Shown piece by piece: positions 1 to 8,664 of a stretch of 64,000 bases of DNA. Source of the stretch: an uncultured Bacilli bacterium. GTDB taxonomy: Bacteria; Bacillota_I; Bacilli_A; RF39; UBA660. The position numbers were made by a program, and so were the translations under genes. The stretch spans positions 17,767-81,766 of the forward strand of contig CALVQT010000004.1 in NCBI GenBank assembly GCA_944358375.1, read 5' to 3'. The notes beneath the pieces were generated by a model. It had not been told where the DNA came from, ran no database searches, and saw nothing but the letters and a program-made list of their open reading frames with translations. Within the stretch, counting starts at the first letter, position 1; the number at the start of each line of letters is the position of its first letter.

Positions 1-116
1 CATACATATTTGTTATTGGACTTTGTTTGAATAAAGAAATTAGTGATAAAAATATAGAAAAAACCAATTCTATTAAACTTGAAGAAATAAGAGAAAAAGT
101 TAAAAAAAATAAATAA
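1..116 (+). CDS. 3' end of an unidentified gene
   Basis: An open frame entering from the left edge (codons in phase with base 3) ends at TAA 114-116. It encodes about 37 residues: a short hydrophobic stretch (YIFVIGLCL) followed by a charged, lysine- and glutamate-rich tail. This could be the last membrane segment and cytoplasmic tail of a membrane protein. Too little is present to name a family. Confidence 0.5.
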   Translation, partial: YIFVIGLCLNKEISDKNIEKTNSIKLEEIREKVKKNK

Positions 117-152
117 GATATCATTTCGACATTTTATTTATTTTTTATTGTA

Positions 153-158
153 TATAAT
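153..158 (+). promoter_or_regulatory. -10 box 6 bases before the cse60-like ATG, probably leaderless
   Basis: TATAAT ends six bases before the ATG at 165 and no Shine-Dalgarno sequence fits between them. Transcription from this box would start at or next to the A of the start codon. No clear -35 box stands at the usual spacing. A sporulation sigma factor could also use this region, but I see no clean SigE motif. Confidence 0.4.
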
Positions 159-164
159 AATATT

Positions 165-347
165 ATGATAAAAGTTAAGATATTTGATGAGAGTCATGAA
201 AAAGATTTAGAAAACAAAATTAATATGTTTATAAATTCTAATAAAGAAATAATAGATATACAGTTTAGAACCGCAGTATCTATATTTTCTGAAGAACAAA
301 TATATTGTTTTTCTGCTATGATTTTATATAAAGAAAAAAGTAATTAA
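165..347 (+). CDS. cse60: Cse60-like small sporulation protein
   Basis: A 60-residue soluble protein. It begins MIKVKIFDE, followed by SHEKDLE and later EEQIYCFSAMI, which matches the layout of the Cse60 family, small proteins first described as SigE-dependent in Bacillus subtilis sporulation; their biochemical role is unknown. Length equals the family norm. There is no ribosome binding site, and a -10 box lies six bases upstream, so the message may be leaderless. With gerQ at 6.4 kb it is one of two spore-linked genes here. Family assignment is from memory of the motif pattern. Confidence 0.7.
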   Translation: MIKVKIFDESHEKDLENKINMFINSNKEIIDIQFRTAVSIFSEEQIYCFSAMILYKEKSN

Positions 348-358
348 TAATTACTTTT

Positions 359-1234
359 TTATCTTGTTAATAAATATGCTATTATAAATCCTAATATATT
401 AGTTATTACTATTAAATATAAAGTCATCTTAATATAACTAAATCCAGCTGATGAATCTGTTCTTTCTAGTGTAGGGCCTGAATTTTTATTTGTAAATTCT
501 TCAATTTGTGTTTCATCCATTAAATCTGGAGTAGATTTTAATAATACTTTTAGTTCATCATCACTTAATGTTTCTCCTCGTGCATATTTCATTACTAATT
601 CTTCATATTTTTCATTTAATTGATTGTAATTAGAAACTTGTGTATTTATTGAGTTAGTAGTCATAGTTGTATTAGGACTAATAGTTTCTTTATTAAATGT
701 AGGCATTTGTTGCAATGTTGTTTTTTTATATTCGTCAATAGCATTAACATCAAATACAGCTTCAATAGGTTTTAAATTATCCAGGCTTAATAAATCTTTT
801 GCATTTTTATTCAACACTAGAGTATCAAATGTATCACTTAGTATATTTTTTAGTTCATTTATTACACTTAATTTACTTTGTAAATTACTATCAATATTTA
901 TTTGAAATTTATATTTATTTGAAATATCATTTGCGTAATTTTCTATTATTAAGTCTTCTAATAATTTACCATACTTTATGGATTTATATTCTTGATCTAC
1001 TTGTAATACTTTTTCACATTCAATATTCAAGATACTGCGAAGCATCTTTCTTAATATTAAACCTTGAATTTCAATACCACTTTTTAATTGAGAAAGTTCA
1101 TTTTGATCTATATAATTACTATTTGTTAATATATTTATTTGTTCTTGAGTAAGCTTACCTTTAAATCTATCTTGTATACAAACAGCTAATGCTGATTGAA
1201 ATTTTTTTAATTGTTCTATAGTTTCATTACTCAT
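359..1234 (-). CDS. tail-anchored membrane protein of unknown function
   Basis: 291 residues, starting at the ATG (1234) that has AAGGAG seven bases upstream; an in-frame ATG further out at 1282 has no such site and is rejected. Residues 1-265 are hydrophilic, helical in character and rich in Asn, Glu and Leu. One hydrophobic segment, about residues 267-289, sits at the very C-terminus and is followed only by TR, the layout of a tail-anchored protein with its bulk in the cytoplasm. No catalytic motif or known domain is recognised. It is transcribed towards the cse60-like gene, with only 11 bases between the two ends. Confidence 0.75.
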   Translation of the reverse strand: MSNETIEQLKKFQSALAVCIQDRFKGKLTQEQINILTNSNYIDQNELSQLKSGIEIQGLILRKMLRSILNIECEKVLQVDQEYKSIKYGKLLEDLIIENYANDISNKYKFQINIDSNLQSKLSVINELKNILSDTFDTLVLNKNAKDLLSLDNLKPIEAVFDVNAIDEYKKTTLQQMPTFNKETISPNTTMTTNSINTQVSNYNQLNEKYEELVMKYARGETLSDDELKVLLKSTPDLMDETQIEEFTNKNSGPTLERTDSSAGFSYIKMTLYLIVITNILGFIIAYLLTR

Positions 1235-1406
1235 GTTTATCTCCTTATTATCTATCAATAGTATATAATATTTTAAATACATTTACAATAATTTTAAATG
1301 TTTTTAATATAAAAATAATCTAAAATCTATATTATTTAAAATATAAATAAATAATTTATATTTGCTTCTATTTTAATATAATATTTTTAAAGCATAATAT
1401 ATAAAT

Positions 1407-1435
1407 TTGTAAAGAATTCAAATATGTGATATAAT
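1407..1435 (+). promoter_or_regulatory. promoter of the rplI-dnaB operon
   Basis: TTGTAA at 1407-1412, a 17-base spacer and TATAAT at 1430-1435, with TG one base upstream of the -10 box (extended -10). The start codon of rplI is 24 bases downstream and has a GGAGGTGGG ribosome site. The 225 bases between the divergent tail-anchored gene and rplI hold nothing else I can recognise. Confidence 0.65.
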
Positions 1436-1459
1436 TTATTCATTAATGGAGGTGGGTTT

Positions 1460-1897
1460 ATGAAAGTTATCTTTTTACAAGATGTAAAAAAGCAAGCAAA
1501 AAAAGATGAGATAAAAGAAGTAAAAGATGGATATGCTAATTATTTGATTAACAATAAATTAGCAGTTGCCTATACCCCAAAAAGTGCTTCTGTATTAAAA
1601 AATGAAATCGAAGCAAGGCAAGCACAAGAGGATGATATTATTGCTGAATGCAATCAAATAAAAAATAAACTTAAAGATAAAATAATTACTTTTAAAGTTA
1701 AAACTGGTAATAATGGAAAAGTATTTGGTTCAATAACAACTAAGCAAATTAGTGAAGAATTAAATAAGTTAGGATTTAAAATTGATAAGAAAAAATTACA
1801 ACTATATAGCGATATTAATACACTCGGAGAACATATTGTAAAAATAAATTTACATAAAAAAGTATCATTTGATATAAGAGTGTCATTAATTAAATAG
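1460..1897 (+). CDS. rplI: 50S ribosomal protein L9
   Basis: 145 residues, the usual length of bL9. The N-terminal domain shows the family pattern (MKVIFLQDVK, then GYANYLINNKLA around residues 24-36), a long charged linker helix follows, and the C-terminal RNA-binding domain contains the KVFGSITTKQI stretch at about residues 87-97. It binds 23S rRNA near the L1 stalk. The start is fixed by GGAGGTGGG upstream. dnaB follows after 11 bases, the classic Firmicutes rplI-dnaB pair. The gdpP-type gene often found just upstream of rplI is absent here; a shortened relative lies at 16.9 kb. Confidence 0.97.
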   Translation: MKVIFLQDVKKQAKKDEIKEVKDGYANYLINNKLAVAYTPKSASVLKNEIEARQAQEDDIIAECNQIKNKLKDKIITFKVKTGNNGKVFGSITTKQISEELNKLGFKIDKKKLQLYSDINTLGEHIVKINLHKKVSFDIRVSLIK

Positions 1898-1908
1898 TAG
1901 GGGGAATT

Positions 1909-3252
1909 ATGGCAAGAAAAGAACCTCAAAATATAGAGGCTGAAATCGCTGTATTAGGGTGTGGATTTTTGGAAAAATCAGCATTAGATAAAATTATGGA
2001 TGAAGTTAGTGATGATATGTTTTATAGTGAAGCAAATAAATTAATATATAAAGCTATGAAAACACTTCATGTTAATAATATAGCGGTAGATGCTAATACT
2101 GTATGTAATGAATTGGATAAAAGTAAAAGTCTTTCATTAGTAGGTGGAGTAGAGTATATTACTGAAATAATTAATTCTGTTCCAAGTACTGCTAATTTGA
2201 ATTATTACATATCAATTATTTTTGAAAAAGCTGTACTTAGAAATTTAATATCTAAGGCTACAAAGATACAAGAAGATTGTTATGATGAAAAAGATAATGT
2301 AGTGGATATAGTTGAAAATGCTGAGAGAAATATTTTAAGTGTTTATAATGATAGACTTGGAAGAGATATAAAAAAGATACAAGAAGTATTACCGGAAATT
2401 CAAAAAAGTATTGAAGCTTTAGCAGAAAGTAAAACTGAATTTACTGGACTTAGGACTGGATATTATGATTTTGACAATATGACTAGAGGTCTTCAAAAAA
2501 AGCAAGTCATTATAATTGCGGGCCGTCCTGGTTGTGGAAAAAGTGCATTTGCATTAAATATAGCATTAAATGCTGCAATAAACGAACATAAAAGTGTTGC
2601 TTTTTTCTCACTTGAAATGGGCGTTGAAGAAATCATGAAGAGGATGTTTGGTGTAGTTGGTAAAATAGATGGTGATGTATTAAAAACTGGCAAATTTAAA
2701 AATACTGATTGGAAAAAATGGAATGAAGCCATGAGTGAGCTTTCGGATACAAATTTTTATATTGATGATTCTGGAGCACTTACAGTTAGTGAAATTAGAA
2801 GAAAATGCCGAAAACTAAAAAATACTGAAGAAGGTCTTGATTTAATAGTAATAGATTACTTGCAATTATTATCAAGTTCTTCTAAATATGCAGGACAAAG
2901 AGTACAAGAAGTTAGTGAAATAAGCCGTGAAATAAAAAAACTAGCTATGGAGTTAGACATCCCAGTAATCGCACTTGCACAACTATCAAGAAGTGTAGAG
3001 CAAAGAAAAGGAGAAGATAGTAAACCAAAATTATCAGATTTAAGAGAATCAGGTTCTATTGAACAAGATGCTGATATTGTATTATTTTTGCATAGTGATG
3101 CTTATGGAAAATATGATGGAAACATTAATAGAAAAGTCGAATTATTAGTGGCAAAGCATAGAGCTGGTCAAACTGGTAGTGTAGACTTATTGTTTAGAAT
3201 GAATACTGGTTCATTTGATAATTTTATGAATAAGGAAGATGGTAATGAATAA
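1909..3252 (+). CDS. dnaB: replicative DNA helicase DnaB
   Basis: 447 residues, normal family length. The N-terminal domain (EAEIAVLGC, residues 9-17) carries the helical primase-interaction module, and the RecA-like ATPase domain has Walker A GRPGCGKSA near residue 204, the family stretch FFSLEMG, Walker B LIVIDYLQLL near 311 and the SGSIEQDAD arginine-finger region. It unwinds DNA at the replication fork as a hexamer loaded by DnaC/DnaI-type proteins, which are not in the window. It lies in an operon behind rplI and overlaps the M23 peptidase gene by eight bases. Confidence 0.97.
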   Translation: MARKEPQNIEAEIAVLGCGFLEKSALDKIMDEVSDDMFYSEANKLIYKAMKTLHVNNIAVDANTVCNELDKSKSLSLVGGVEYITEIINSVPSTANLNYYISIIFEKAVLRNLISKATKIQEDCYDEKDNVVDIVENAERNILSVYNDRLGRDIKKIQEVLPEIQKSIEALAESKTEFTGLRTGYYDFDNMTRGLQKKQVIIIAGRPGCGKSAFALNIALNAAINEHKSVAFFSLEMGVEEIMKRMFGVVGKIDGDVLKTGKFKNTDWKKWNEAMSELSDTNFYIDDSGALTVSEIRRKCRKLKNTEEGLDLIVIDYLQLLSSSSKYAGQRVQEVSEISREIKKLAMELDIPVIALAQLSRSVEQRKGEDSKPKLSDLRESGSIEQDADIVLFLHSDAYGKYDGNINRKVELLVAKHRAGQTGSVDLLFRMNTGSFDNFMNKEDGNE

Positions 3253-4711
3253 AGAGAAAATTACAATAAGTCAATTTATGTTTATATTATTTATATCAAT
3301 AATAATTATATATTTTACATTTACATTTAAGCCGGTTGAGAAAAAAATAAATAATTATTATCAAGTATATTTAGATGGAGAAAAAATAGGTATAATTAAT
3401 TCTGATGAAAAATTATATAATTTAATCGATCAAGAGCAAAAAGATATTAAAGAGAAATATAATGTTGATAAAGTTTATTCTCCAACCGGTTTAGAAGTTC
3501 ATCAAGTATCTACATACAAAAGTACTACTATGAGTGAAAAAGAAATATATGATGAAATTAAAGATATAGAACCCTTTACTATTTTAGGATATGAAGTTAC
3601 TATTAAATATCCAGATAATAATAGAAAAAAAACATTATATATTTTAGATAAAGAATTATTAGATATTGCTGTAAAAAATACTGTTTTAGCATTTATAGAT
3701 GAAGAGGAGTATAATAATTATATAGAAGGTACTCAACCGGAAATAATAGATGAGGGTAGAGAAATAACAGACATATATTTGGAAAACGAAGTAACAATAA
3801 AGAAAACATATATACCAACTGAAGAACAAATTATTACAGATGCTGATAAATTAAGTATGTATTTCTTATTTGGTACAACTAATTTATCTGAAACATATAA
3901 AGTAAATGAAACTGATACATTAGAAACAATTGCTTATAATCATAAAATGGGCGTTGAAGATATTTTAATAGCTAATCCTAATTTAAGTGGAACTAATGCA
4001 TTACTTGCAGTAGGACAAGAGTTAAATGTCGCTCCAATAGCACCATTATCTAATGTTGTTGTTGAATCATTTGATACTGAGTTTCAAACTATTAAATATG
4101 ATACTATTGTTCAATATGATAATACTTTAAATGGAGATCAATCTTATGTTAAACAACAAGGTTCTAATGGAACAAGTAAAGTTGTTTATGCAACCAAAGA
4201 AATGAATGGTGTTATTTTGAATACTACATTAGTATCAGAAGATGTAATAACTGAAAAAGTTGATAAGATAATAGTATATGGTTCTAAAAATGTTGTTTAT
4301 TATGGAAATAGTACATTTTGGGCTTGGCCAACTAGTAAACCTTTTAGAATTTCTTCAAATTATGGATATAGAAATCATCCAATTAAAGGTAAATATCATT
4401 TTCACCCAGCTATTGATATAACAGGAACTAAAAGTAAAAATATATATTCAATTCAAAATGGTACTGTAACTGCAGCAGTTAAAAGTGGTTATAATAATGG
4501 TGCTGGTAAGTATGTTAAAATTGATTTTGGTAATGGCTATGTAGTAACGTATATGCATTTATCAGAAGTTAGAGTTAATAAAGGAGATAAGGTAACAAAA
4601 GGTCAGACAATAGGTATTATGGGAATGACTGGTAGTGCCACTGGTGTTCATCTACATTTTCAAGTAACTAAGAATGGCAATACAATAAATCCTTTTAGTT
4701 TATATGAATGA
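3245..4711 (+). CDS. membrane-anchored M23 peptidase with LysM and G5-like domains
   Basis: 488 residues. The ATG at 3245 is preferred over the one at 3239 because AAGGAAG stands at proper distance from it. A membrane segment lies at about residues 8-26. Then come an unassigned extracellular region, a LysM at about 217-262 (ETDTLETIAYNHKM, IANPNL), a G5-like beta region at about 268-345, and a C-terminal LytM/M23 domain with HPAID (H-x3-D) and HLHF metal-binding motifs. It probably cleaves peptidoglycan crossbridges outside the membrane, in growth or spore formation. It overlaps dnaB at its start and rlmH by four bases (ATGA) at its end, so it sits in the same operon. Confidence 0.9.
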   Translation: MNKEKITISQFMFILFISIIIIYFTFTFKPVEKKINNYYQVYLDGEKIGIINSDEKLYNLIDQEQKDIKEKYNVDKVYSPTGLEVHQVSTYKSTTMSEKEIYDEIKDIEPFTILGYEVTIKYPDNNRKKTLYILDKELLDIAVKNTVLAFIDEEEYNNYIEGTQPEIIDEGREITDIYLENEVTIKKTYIPTEEQIITDADKLSMYFLFGTTNLSETYKVNETDTLETIAYNHKMGVEDILIANPNLSGTNALLAVGQELNVAPIAPLSNVVVESFDTEFQTIKYDTIVQYDNTLNGDQSYVKQQGSNGTSKVVYATKEMNGVILNTTLVSEDVITEKVDKIIVYGSKNVVYYGNSTFWAWPTSKPFRISSNYGYRNHPIKGKYHFHPAIDITGTKSKNIYSIQNGTVTAAVKSGYNNGAGKYVKIDFGNGYVVTYMHLSEVRVNKGDKVTKGQTIGIMGMTGSATGVHLHFQVTKNGNTINPFSLYE

Positions 4712-5145
4712 TAAAGATTATATGTATAGGAAAAATTAAAGAAAAATATTTAAGTGATTTAATAAATGATTATAAATTTAGAATATCTAAATACCATAAA
4801 ATAGAAATATTAGAATTAAAAGATACTAATATAGAAGAAGAGAGCAATGAAATATTAAAAAAAATAAATGATAAAGATTTTAATATTTGTATGGATATAT
4901 TAGGTAAAAAACTTTCATCAATTGAATTATCAAATCTAATTGTTGATATATTTAATAATAGTTATGGTAATATAACATTTATAATTGGAGGTTCTAATGG
5001 CGTGAATGATAAAGTAAAAGAAAAATGCAATATGAAATTATCTTTTTCTGATTTAACTTTTCCACATGGGTTATTTAGGGGATTATTATTAGAACAAATA
5101 TATAGATCATTTAAAATAATTAATAGTGAAAGTTATCATAAATAA
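4708..5145 (+). CDS. rlmH: 23S rRNA pseudouridine-1915 N3-methyltransferase
   Basis: 145 residues, slightly shorter than the usual 155-160. It shows the SPOUT-fold knot of RlmH: IICIGKIKEKY at the N-terminus, FIIGGSNGVND in the SAM-binding knot and SFSDLTFPHGLFRGLLLEQIYR towards the end, finishing in ESYHK. The enzyme methylates pseudouridine 1915 in helix 69 of 23S rRNA, using assembled ribosomes and S-adenosylmethionine. The start overlaps the stop of the M23 peptidase gene. The last codons are part of a perfect terminator hairpin. Confidence 0.93.
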   Translation: MIKIICIGKIKEKYLSDLINDYKFRISKYHKIEILELKDTNIEEESNEILKKINDKDFNICMDILGKKLSSIELSNLIVDIFNNSYGNITFIIGGSNGVNDKVKEKCNMKLSFSDLTFPHGLFRGLLLEQIYRSFKIINSESYHK

Positions 5146-5160
5146 TTATGATAACTTTTT
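5128..5160 (+). terminator. terminator built into the end of rlmH
   Basis: A perfect 13-base stem (5129-5141 with 5146-5158), four-base loop ATAA, followed by a T run to 5160. The rlmH stop codon lies in the stem. It ends the rplI-to-rlmH operon in front of ung and argues that any ung start codon upstream of it is wrong. Confidence 0.8.
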
Positions 5161-5179
5161 AAAAAAGAAGGTGTTTTTT

Positions 5180-5851
5180 TTGATAGGAAATGATTGGGAT
5201 GAAGTGTTATCATCTGTATGGAATAGTAAAGGCTTTAATAAATTTATGGAAAATGTTAAAAAAGAATATGATAAAAATATATGTTATCCTGCATATAAAA
5301 ACATTTTTAATGCCTTAAAATTAACCTCATATAAGGATACTAAAATAGTAATAATAGGACAAGATCCATATCATGGTGACAATGAAGCTCATGGTCTTTC
5401 TTTTAGTGTTCAAAAAGGTGTAAAGTTGCCACCTAGTTTACAAAATATATTTAAAGAACTATATAATGACTTAGGAATAATGAATAAAAATTGTGGTGAT
5501 TTAACACCATGGGCTAAACAAGGAGTATTATTATTAAATAGTGTATTAACAGTTGTCAAAGATACTCCAGAATCACATAAAAACTTGGGATGGCAATTAC
5601 TTACTGATCATATAATAAAATTACTTAATTTAAAGAAAGAGCCAGTTGTATTTATATTATGGGGAAATTATGCAAGGAGTAAGAAACAATATATAACAAA
5701 TCCTAAGCATTTAATAATTGAAAGTGCTCATCCAAGTCCATTATCAGCAAGTCGTGGATTCTTTGGTAGTAAACCATTTTCAAAAGCAAATAATTTTTTA
5801 AAAAATAACAAAATAAAAGAAGTGGATTTTACACTTCCAAATCATTATTAA
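5180..5851 (+). CDS. ung: uracil-DNA glycosylase
   Basis: 223 residues from a TTG start at 5180, which has AAGAAGGTG seven bases upstream and gives the normal family length; an in-frame ATG at 5126 lies inside the rlmH terminator and is rejected. Family-1 UDG motifs are intact: GQDPYHG with the catalytic Asp, LLLNSVLTV, and HPSPLSASRGFFG with the catalytic His loop. It removes uracil from DNA as the first step of base excision repair. The last 23 bases overlap the convergent LemA-like gene. In B. subtilis ung and gerQ are also close neighbours. Confidence 0.95.
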   Translation: MIGNDWDEVLSSVWNSKGFNKFMENVKKEYDKNICYPAYKNIFNALKLTSYKDTKIVIIGQDPYHGDNEAHGLSFSVQKGVKLPPSLQNIFKELYNDLGIMNKNCGDLTPWAKQGVLLLNSVLTVVKDTPESHKNLGWQLLTDHIIKLLNLKKEPVVFILWGNYARSKKQYITNPKHLIIESAHPSPLSASRGFFGSKPFSKANNFLKNNKIKEVDFTLPNHY

Positions 5852-6383
5852 GATTGATACTTAATTCTTTTCCTTCTAATATTGTCTGTAAATTTAATTT
5901 TTTGAGTTTTGAAATAATATTATAAGGGATTTTTTTTATAATATTATTATACTCAAGAACATATTTATTAAAAAATGTTCTAAGTGCAACCGTATTTATT
6001 TCAATATCTTCATATTCATTAATTAATTCTCTAAAACATTTAAGTTCTCTTGTTTTTTGATTATCTTCTTTTATTTGTATAATTTCTTTATAACATTTAT
6101 CTAATATAGTGTCATTAATTGATTGTATTTCATCAATATTCATATTTTTAACATCATCGAATATTTTAATAGAAATATTATATTTATTTTCTATAAGTTC
6201 TATTAATTTTAATATATTATTTCGTTTTTCTTTTAATTTATTAAAATAATCTTCTTCAGAATTATCAAGTTTATATTTTAAATTTTCTATTTTTTCACTA
6301 TAATACTTATATAATATAATAAACAACCCACTTAATACAATAAAACTAGTTACTATTAATTCAATAATATTGAATACTTTCAT
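5829..6383 (-). CDS. LemA-like membrane protein
   Basis: 184 residues with one N-terminal membrane segment (about 8-28) followed by a long helical, charged domain. The stretch around residues 132-165 (ALRTFFNKYVLEYNN, then IKKIPYN) matches the LemA pattern of an R-x-FYN-x3-x-YN motif followed by FP-type residues; typical LemA proteins have the same length and topology. Their role is not established. The start has AAGGTGATG upstream. The 3' end overlaps ung on the other strand. The match is to the C-terminal half only, so I rate the family call as probable. Confidence 0.6.
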   Translation of the reverse strand: MKVFNIIELIVTSFIVLSGLFIILYKYYSEKIENLKYKLDNSEEDYFNKLKEKRNNILKLIELIENKYNISIKIFDDVKNMNIDEIQSINDTILDKCYKEIIQIKEDNQKTRELKCFRELINEYEDIEINTVALRTFFNKYVLEYNNIIKKIPYNIISKLKKLNLQTILEGKELSINLNNDLEV

Positions 6384-6433
6384 ATCATCACCTTAATTTA
6401 TATTATATCAAAAAAATGATATTTATTAAAGCA

Positions 6434-6760
6434 TTATTTAGCATAATTTATTTTTTCGCTAAATTCAACAAAATCAACATATATCATTAATATTAAATAA
6501 TTTTTATTATTATCAACATCATTAATAATCAAATTATCTCTACCAGCATGTTCAATAATCCCAACAAAAACTCTATCCCTCCATTCAACTGAATCACTAA
6601 AAGATGCATGAACTCTTACCCTTTTACCAATATTATTTCTTAAAATATTCTCTATATAACTTTGTTCCATAACTAGTTGTGGATTATGTGCTACCATTTG
6701 AGTATTTTCCTTTGGTATATCATTTATAAAGATAGGTGTTTTATAATAACTTCCATTCAT
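6434..6760 (-). CDS. gerQ: spore coat protein GerQ
   Basis: 108 residues. The C-terminal two thirds carry the GerQ signature: QSYIENILRNNIGKRVRV, then VEWRDRVFVGIIEHAGRDNLII and YLILMIYVDFVEF. GerQ (YwdL) is an inner spore-coat protein needed for normal germination and is crosslinked by the transglutaminase Tgl in Bacillus. The N-terminal region is shorter and less Gln-rich than in Bacillus. The ribosome site is GGGAGGA. Its position near ung resembles the B. subtilis ywd region. It implies that the lineage forms spores or recently did. Confidence 0.88.
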   Translation of the reverse strand: MNGSYYKTPIFINDIPKENTQMVAHNPQLVMEQSYIENILRNNIGKRVRVHASFSDSVEWRDRVFVGIIEHAGRDNLIINDVDNNKNYLILMIYVDFVEFSEKINYAK

Positions 6761-6855
6761 AACTCTATCCTCCCTATATTTATTTAATGTAAATTATTAG
6801 TAATTGTGATGAATTAAATATAAAAAAGTGTTAATATTATTTAAAGGAGAGCAAT

Positions 6856-7521
6856 ATGAATGAAATATTAAAAAAAGCAAAATTAAAAAAAATAAAAGTA
6901 ATAATATTAGTTGTTTTAATTATATTATTAGTACCTACTGCAACTTATTTTACTATTAGTATTATAAAAAATAATAAAGTAGCAAGTAATAATGAAAAAG
7001 ATAATAATCAAAGTTTAGTTGTCCCAACATATTCAGATGATAGTATTGATTATGATAATATAGATATTAAAGAAGTATTAAATGGAACATGGTATAGTTG
7101 TAATGATGAATTTTGTTATGAATTTACATATGATAAGGAACATAATCATACGATACTAGGAGAAGTTTTATCAGATGGAATATTTGATGGTAATATTGAT
7201 AAAATTACTAAATTAAATGATTATAGATATGAATTAGTTATTAAACATTCTAAAGTAGAATGTGAAGATTTTGGAAAAATTACTGAAGAAGAATGTGAAA
7301 TGTTGTGTTCAGAATTATTATGTGATGAAGAATATAGAACATATCAAGTAGATATTAGTAAATTAAATGAAAATAAAATATATATTAAAGTACTTGAAAT
7401 AGATGACTACTTTGATAAATTTACTTCATTTGGTAATTCACTTGGAATAAATATTCCATATGATGATAATAGAGAAGTACTCGATAGATTTAAAAATAAC
7501 ATGCAAATTTTAGATGAATAA
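6856..7521 (+). CDS. cysteine-rich membrane-anchored protein, unknown
   Basis: 221 residues. A basic N-terminus (KKAKLKKIK) is followed by one membrane segment at about residues 14-36, so the remainder is probably outside the cell. The outer part is acidic and has two cysteine groups: WYSCNDEFCYEF around residue 79 and VECEDFGKITEEEC...LCSELLCDEE around 135-158, possibly disulfide-bonded. No family is recognised. It has an AAAGGAGAG ribosome site and is followed by a terminator, so it appears to be a single-gene unit. Confidence 0.75.
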   Translation: MNEILKKAKLKKIKVIILVVLIILLVPTATYFTISIIKNNKVASNNEKDNNQSLVVPTYSDDSIDYDNIDIKEVLNGTWYSCNDEFCYEFTYDKEHNHTILGEVLSDGIFDGNIDKITKLNDYRYELVIKHSKVECEDFGKITEEECEMLCSELLCDEEYRTYQVDISKLNENKIYIKVLEIDDYFDKFTSFGNSLGINIPYDDNREVLDRFKNNMQILDE

Positions 7522-7539
7522 ATATTTAAATAATTAATA

Positions 7540-7582
7540 AAAAAGTCAGAAATTGTTAAAATATTTTCTGATTTTTATTTTT
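7540..7582 (+). terminator. terminator after the cysteine-rich protein gene
   Basis: A stem of about 13 pairs (one G-T) between AAAAAGTCAGAAA (7540-7552) and its complement at 7563-7575, ending in a T-rich tract to 7582. Confidence 0.65.
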
Positions 7583-7623
7583 AAAGATAAACATTTATAA
7601 ATTTTAATAAGTAGATTTCAAAA

Positions 7624-7654
7624 TTGACAATATGTGTGATAAAATAGTATATTA
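7624..7654 (+). promoter_or_regulatory. possible promoter of the DUF6273 gene
   Basis: TTGACA at 7624-7629 is clear. Several TA-rich hexamers follow; TATATT at 7649-7654 gives a spacer of 19 and TAGTAT at 7645-7650 one of 15, so the -10 box is uncertain. An AAAGGTGG ribosome site precedes the ATG at 7704. Confidence 0.4.
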
Positions 7655-7703
7655 TAATAGATAAAGCAAATAACATCATAGAAGTAAGAAAGGTGGCTAA
7701 TAT

Positions 7704-8627
7704 ATGAAGAATGAATATAAATTTATTACCGGATGTGTTATATGTTTCATTCTTGGAATAATGGTATGTTCAGGAATTGTTTTGGCTGAAACATTATTGA
7801 ATGCGCTAGATGTAAAATATGATAATACATTTAGTGGAGCTTCTAGTGTAAATGTGCAAAGTGCAATAGATGAACTATATAATTTGGCTGAAATACATTG
7901 TCCAGAAGGATATATATGTGAAAAAATGCCTTCATTTGCAGATGATTCATGGGAAACTATTGCAAGTAATGTATTAAAAGACCCTAGTGTATATAAAGTA
8001 GGAGATACAAAAGAAGTTGAAGTAAATGGATATGGAACATTTACAGTAAGAGTAGCAAATAATTCAACACCACAAGAGTGTAGCGTAGCAGGATTTAGTC
8101 AAACAGCATGCGGATTTGTGATTGAGTTTGAAGATATAATAACTACTCATGCTATGAACTCAACATCTACAAACATAGGGGGTTGGAGAGATAGTGAGAT
8201 GCGCACATGGTTAAATACAACTATATATAATGCATTACCAAAAGAATTAAGAAATGTAATAAGTGAAACATACACAGTATCAAGCCATGGTTCAAGTGAT
8301 ACAAGTAATTTTACAACATTAGATAAATTATATTTATTATCTACTAAAGAAGTGTATGGTAAGAATGGAACAAACTTTAATATAACTGGCGATACAGCAG
8401 AAGCAGAAACAAGACAACTAGATTATTATAATAGTATAGGAGTGACAACTAGTAATTATAGTGGTGCAATAAAAAAGAATTCTAGTAATTCTGCATATTC
8501 GTGGTGGCTACGCTCGGCCAAATCTACTAGTACTGACTATTTTTACGCTTTAAATCTTAATGGGTTTGGTGCTATTTATAAAGCTTATAGTTATAGTGGG
8601 GTAGCGCCAGCTTTCCGACTTTCATAA
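7704..8627 (+). CDS. exported DUF6273 (C-type-lectin-like) protein
   Basis: 307 residues. An N-terminal hydrophobic segment (about 8-28, ending VLAE) is a signal peptide or anchor. Residues 40-62 (SGASSVNVQSAIDELY) are a small motif often seen in exported proteins of gut Bacilli. The C-terminal half is a DUF6273 domain with its hallmarks WRDSEMRTWLN, YSWWLRSA and a final GVAPAFRLS. This domain is related to C-type-lectin-like folds and probably binds a ligand at the surface. The last 130 bases are visibly richer in G and C than the rest of the window. It is a single gene between two terminators. Confidence 0.8.
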   Translation: MKNEYKFITGCVICFILGIMVCSGIVLAETLLNALDVKYDNTFSGASSVNVQSAIDELYNLAEIHCPEGYICEKMPSFADDSWETIASNVLKDPSVYKVGDTKEVEVNGYGTFTVRVANNSTPQECSVAGFSQTACGFVIEFEDIITTHAMNSTSTNIGGWRDSEMRTWLNTTIYNALPKELRNVISETYTVSSHGSSDTSNFTTLDKLYLLSTKEVYGKNGTNFNITGDTAEAETRQLDYYNSIGVTTSNYSGAIKKNSSNSAYSWWLRSAKSTSTDYFYALNLNGFGAIYKAYSYSGVAPAFRLS

Positions 8628-8664
8628 AACTTATATGTTAAAATTAAAATTATTTGAATGAAGT

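Noticed and set aside
7704..8627. Diversity-generating retroelement
   Set aside because: The lectin-like end fits a target protein, but no reverse transcriptase, template repeat or accessory gene lies in the window.
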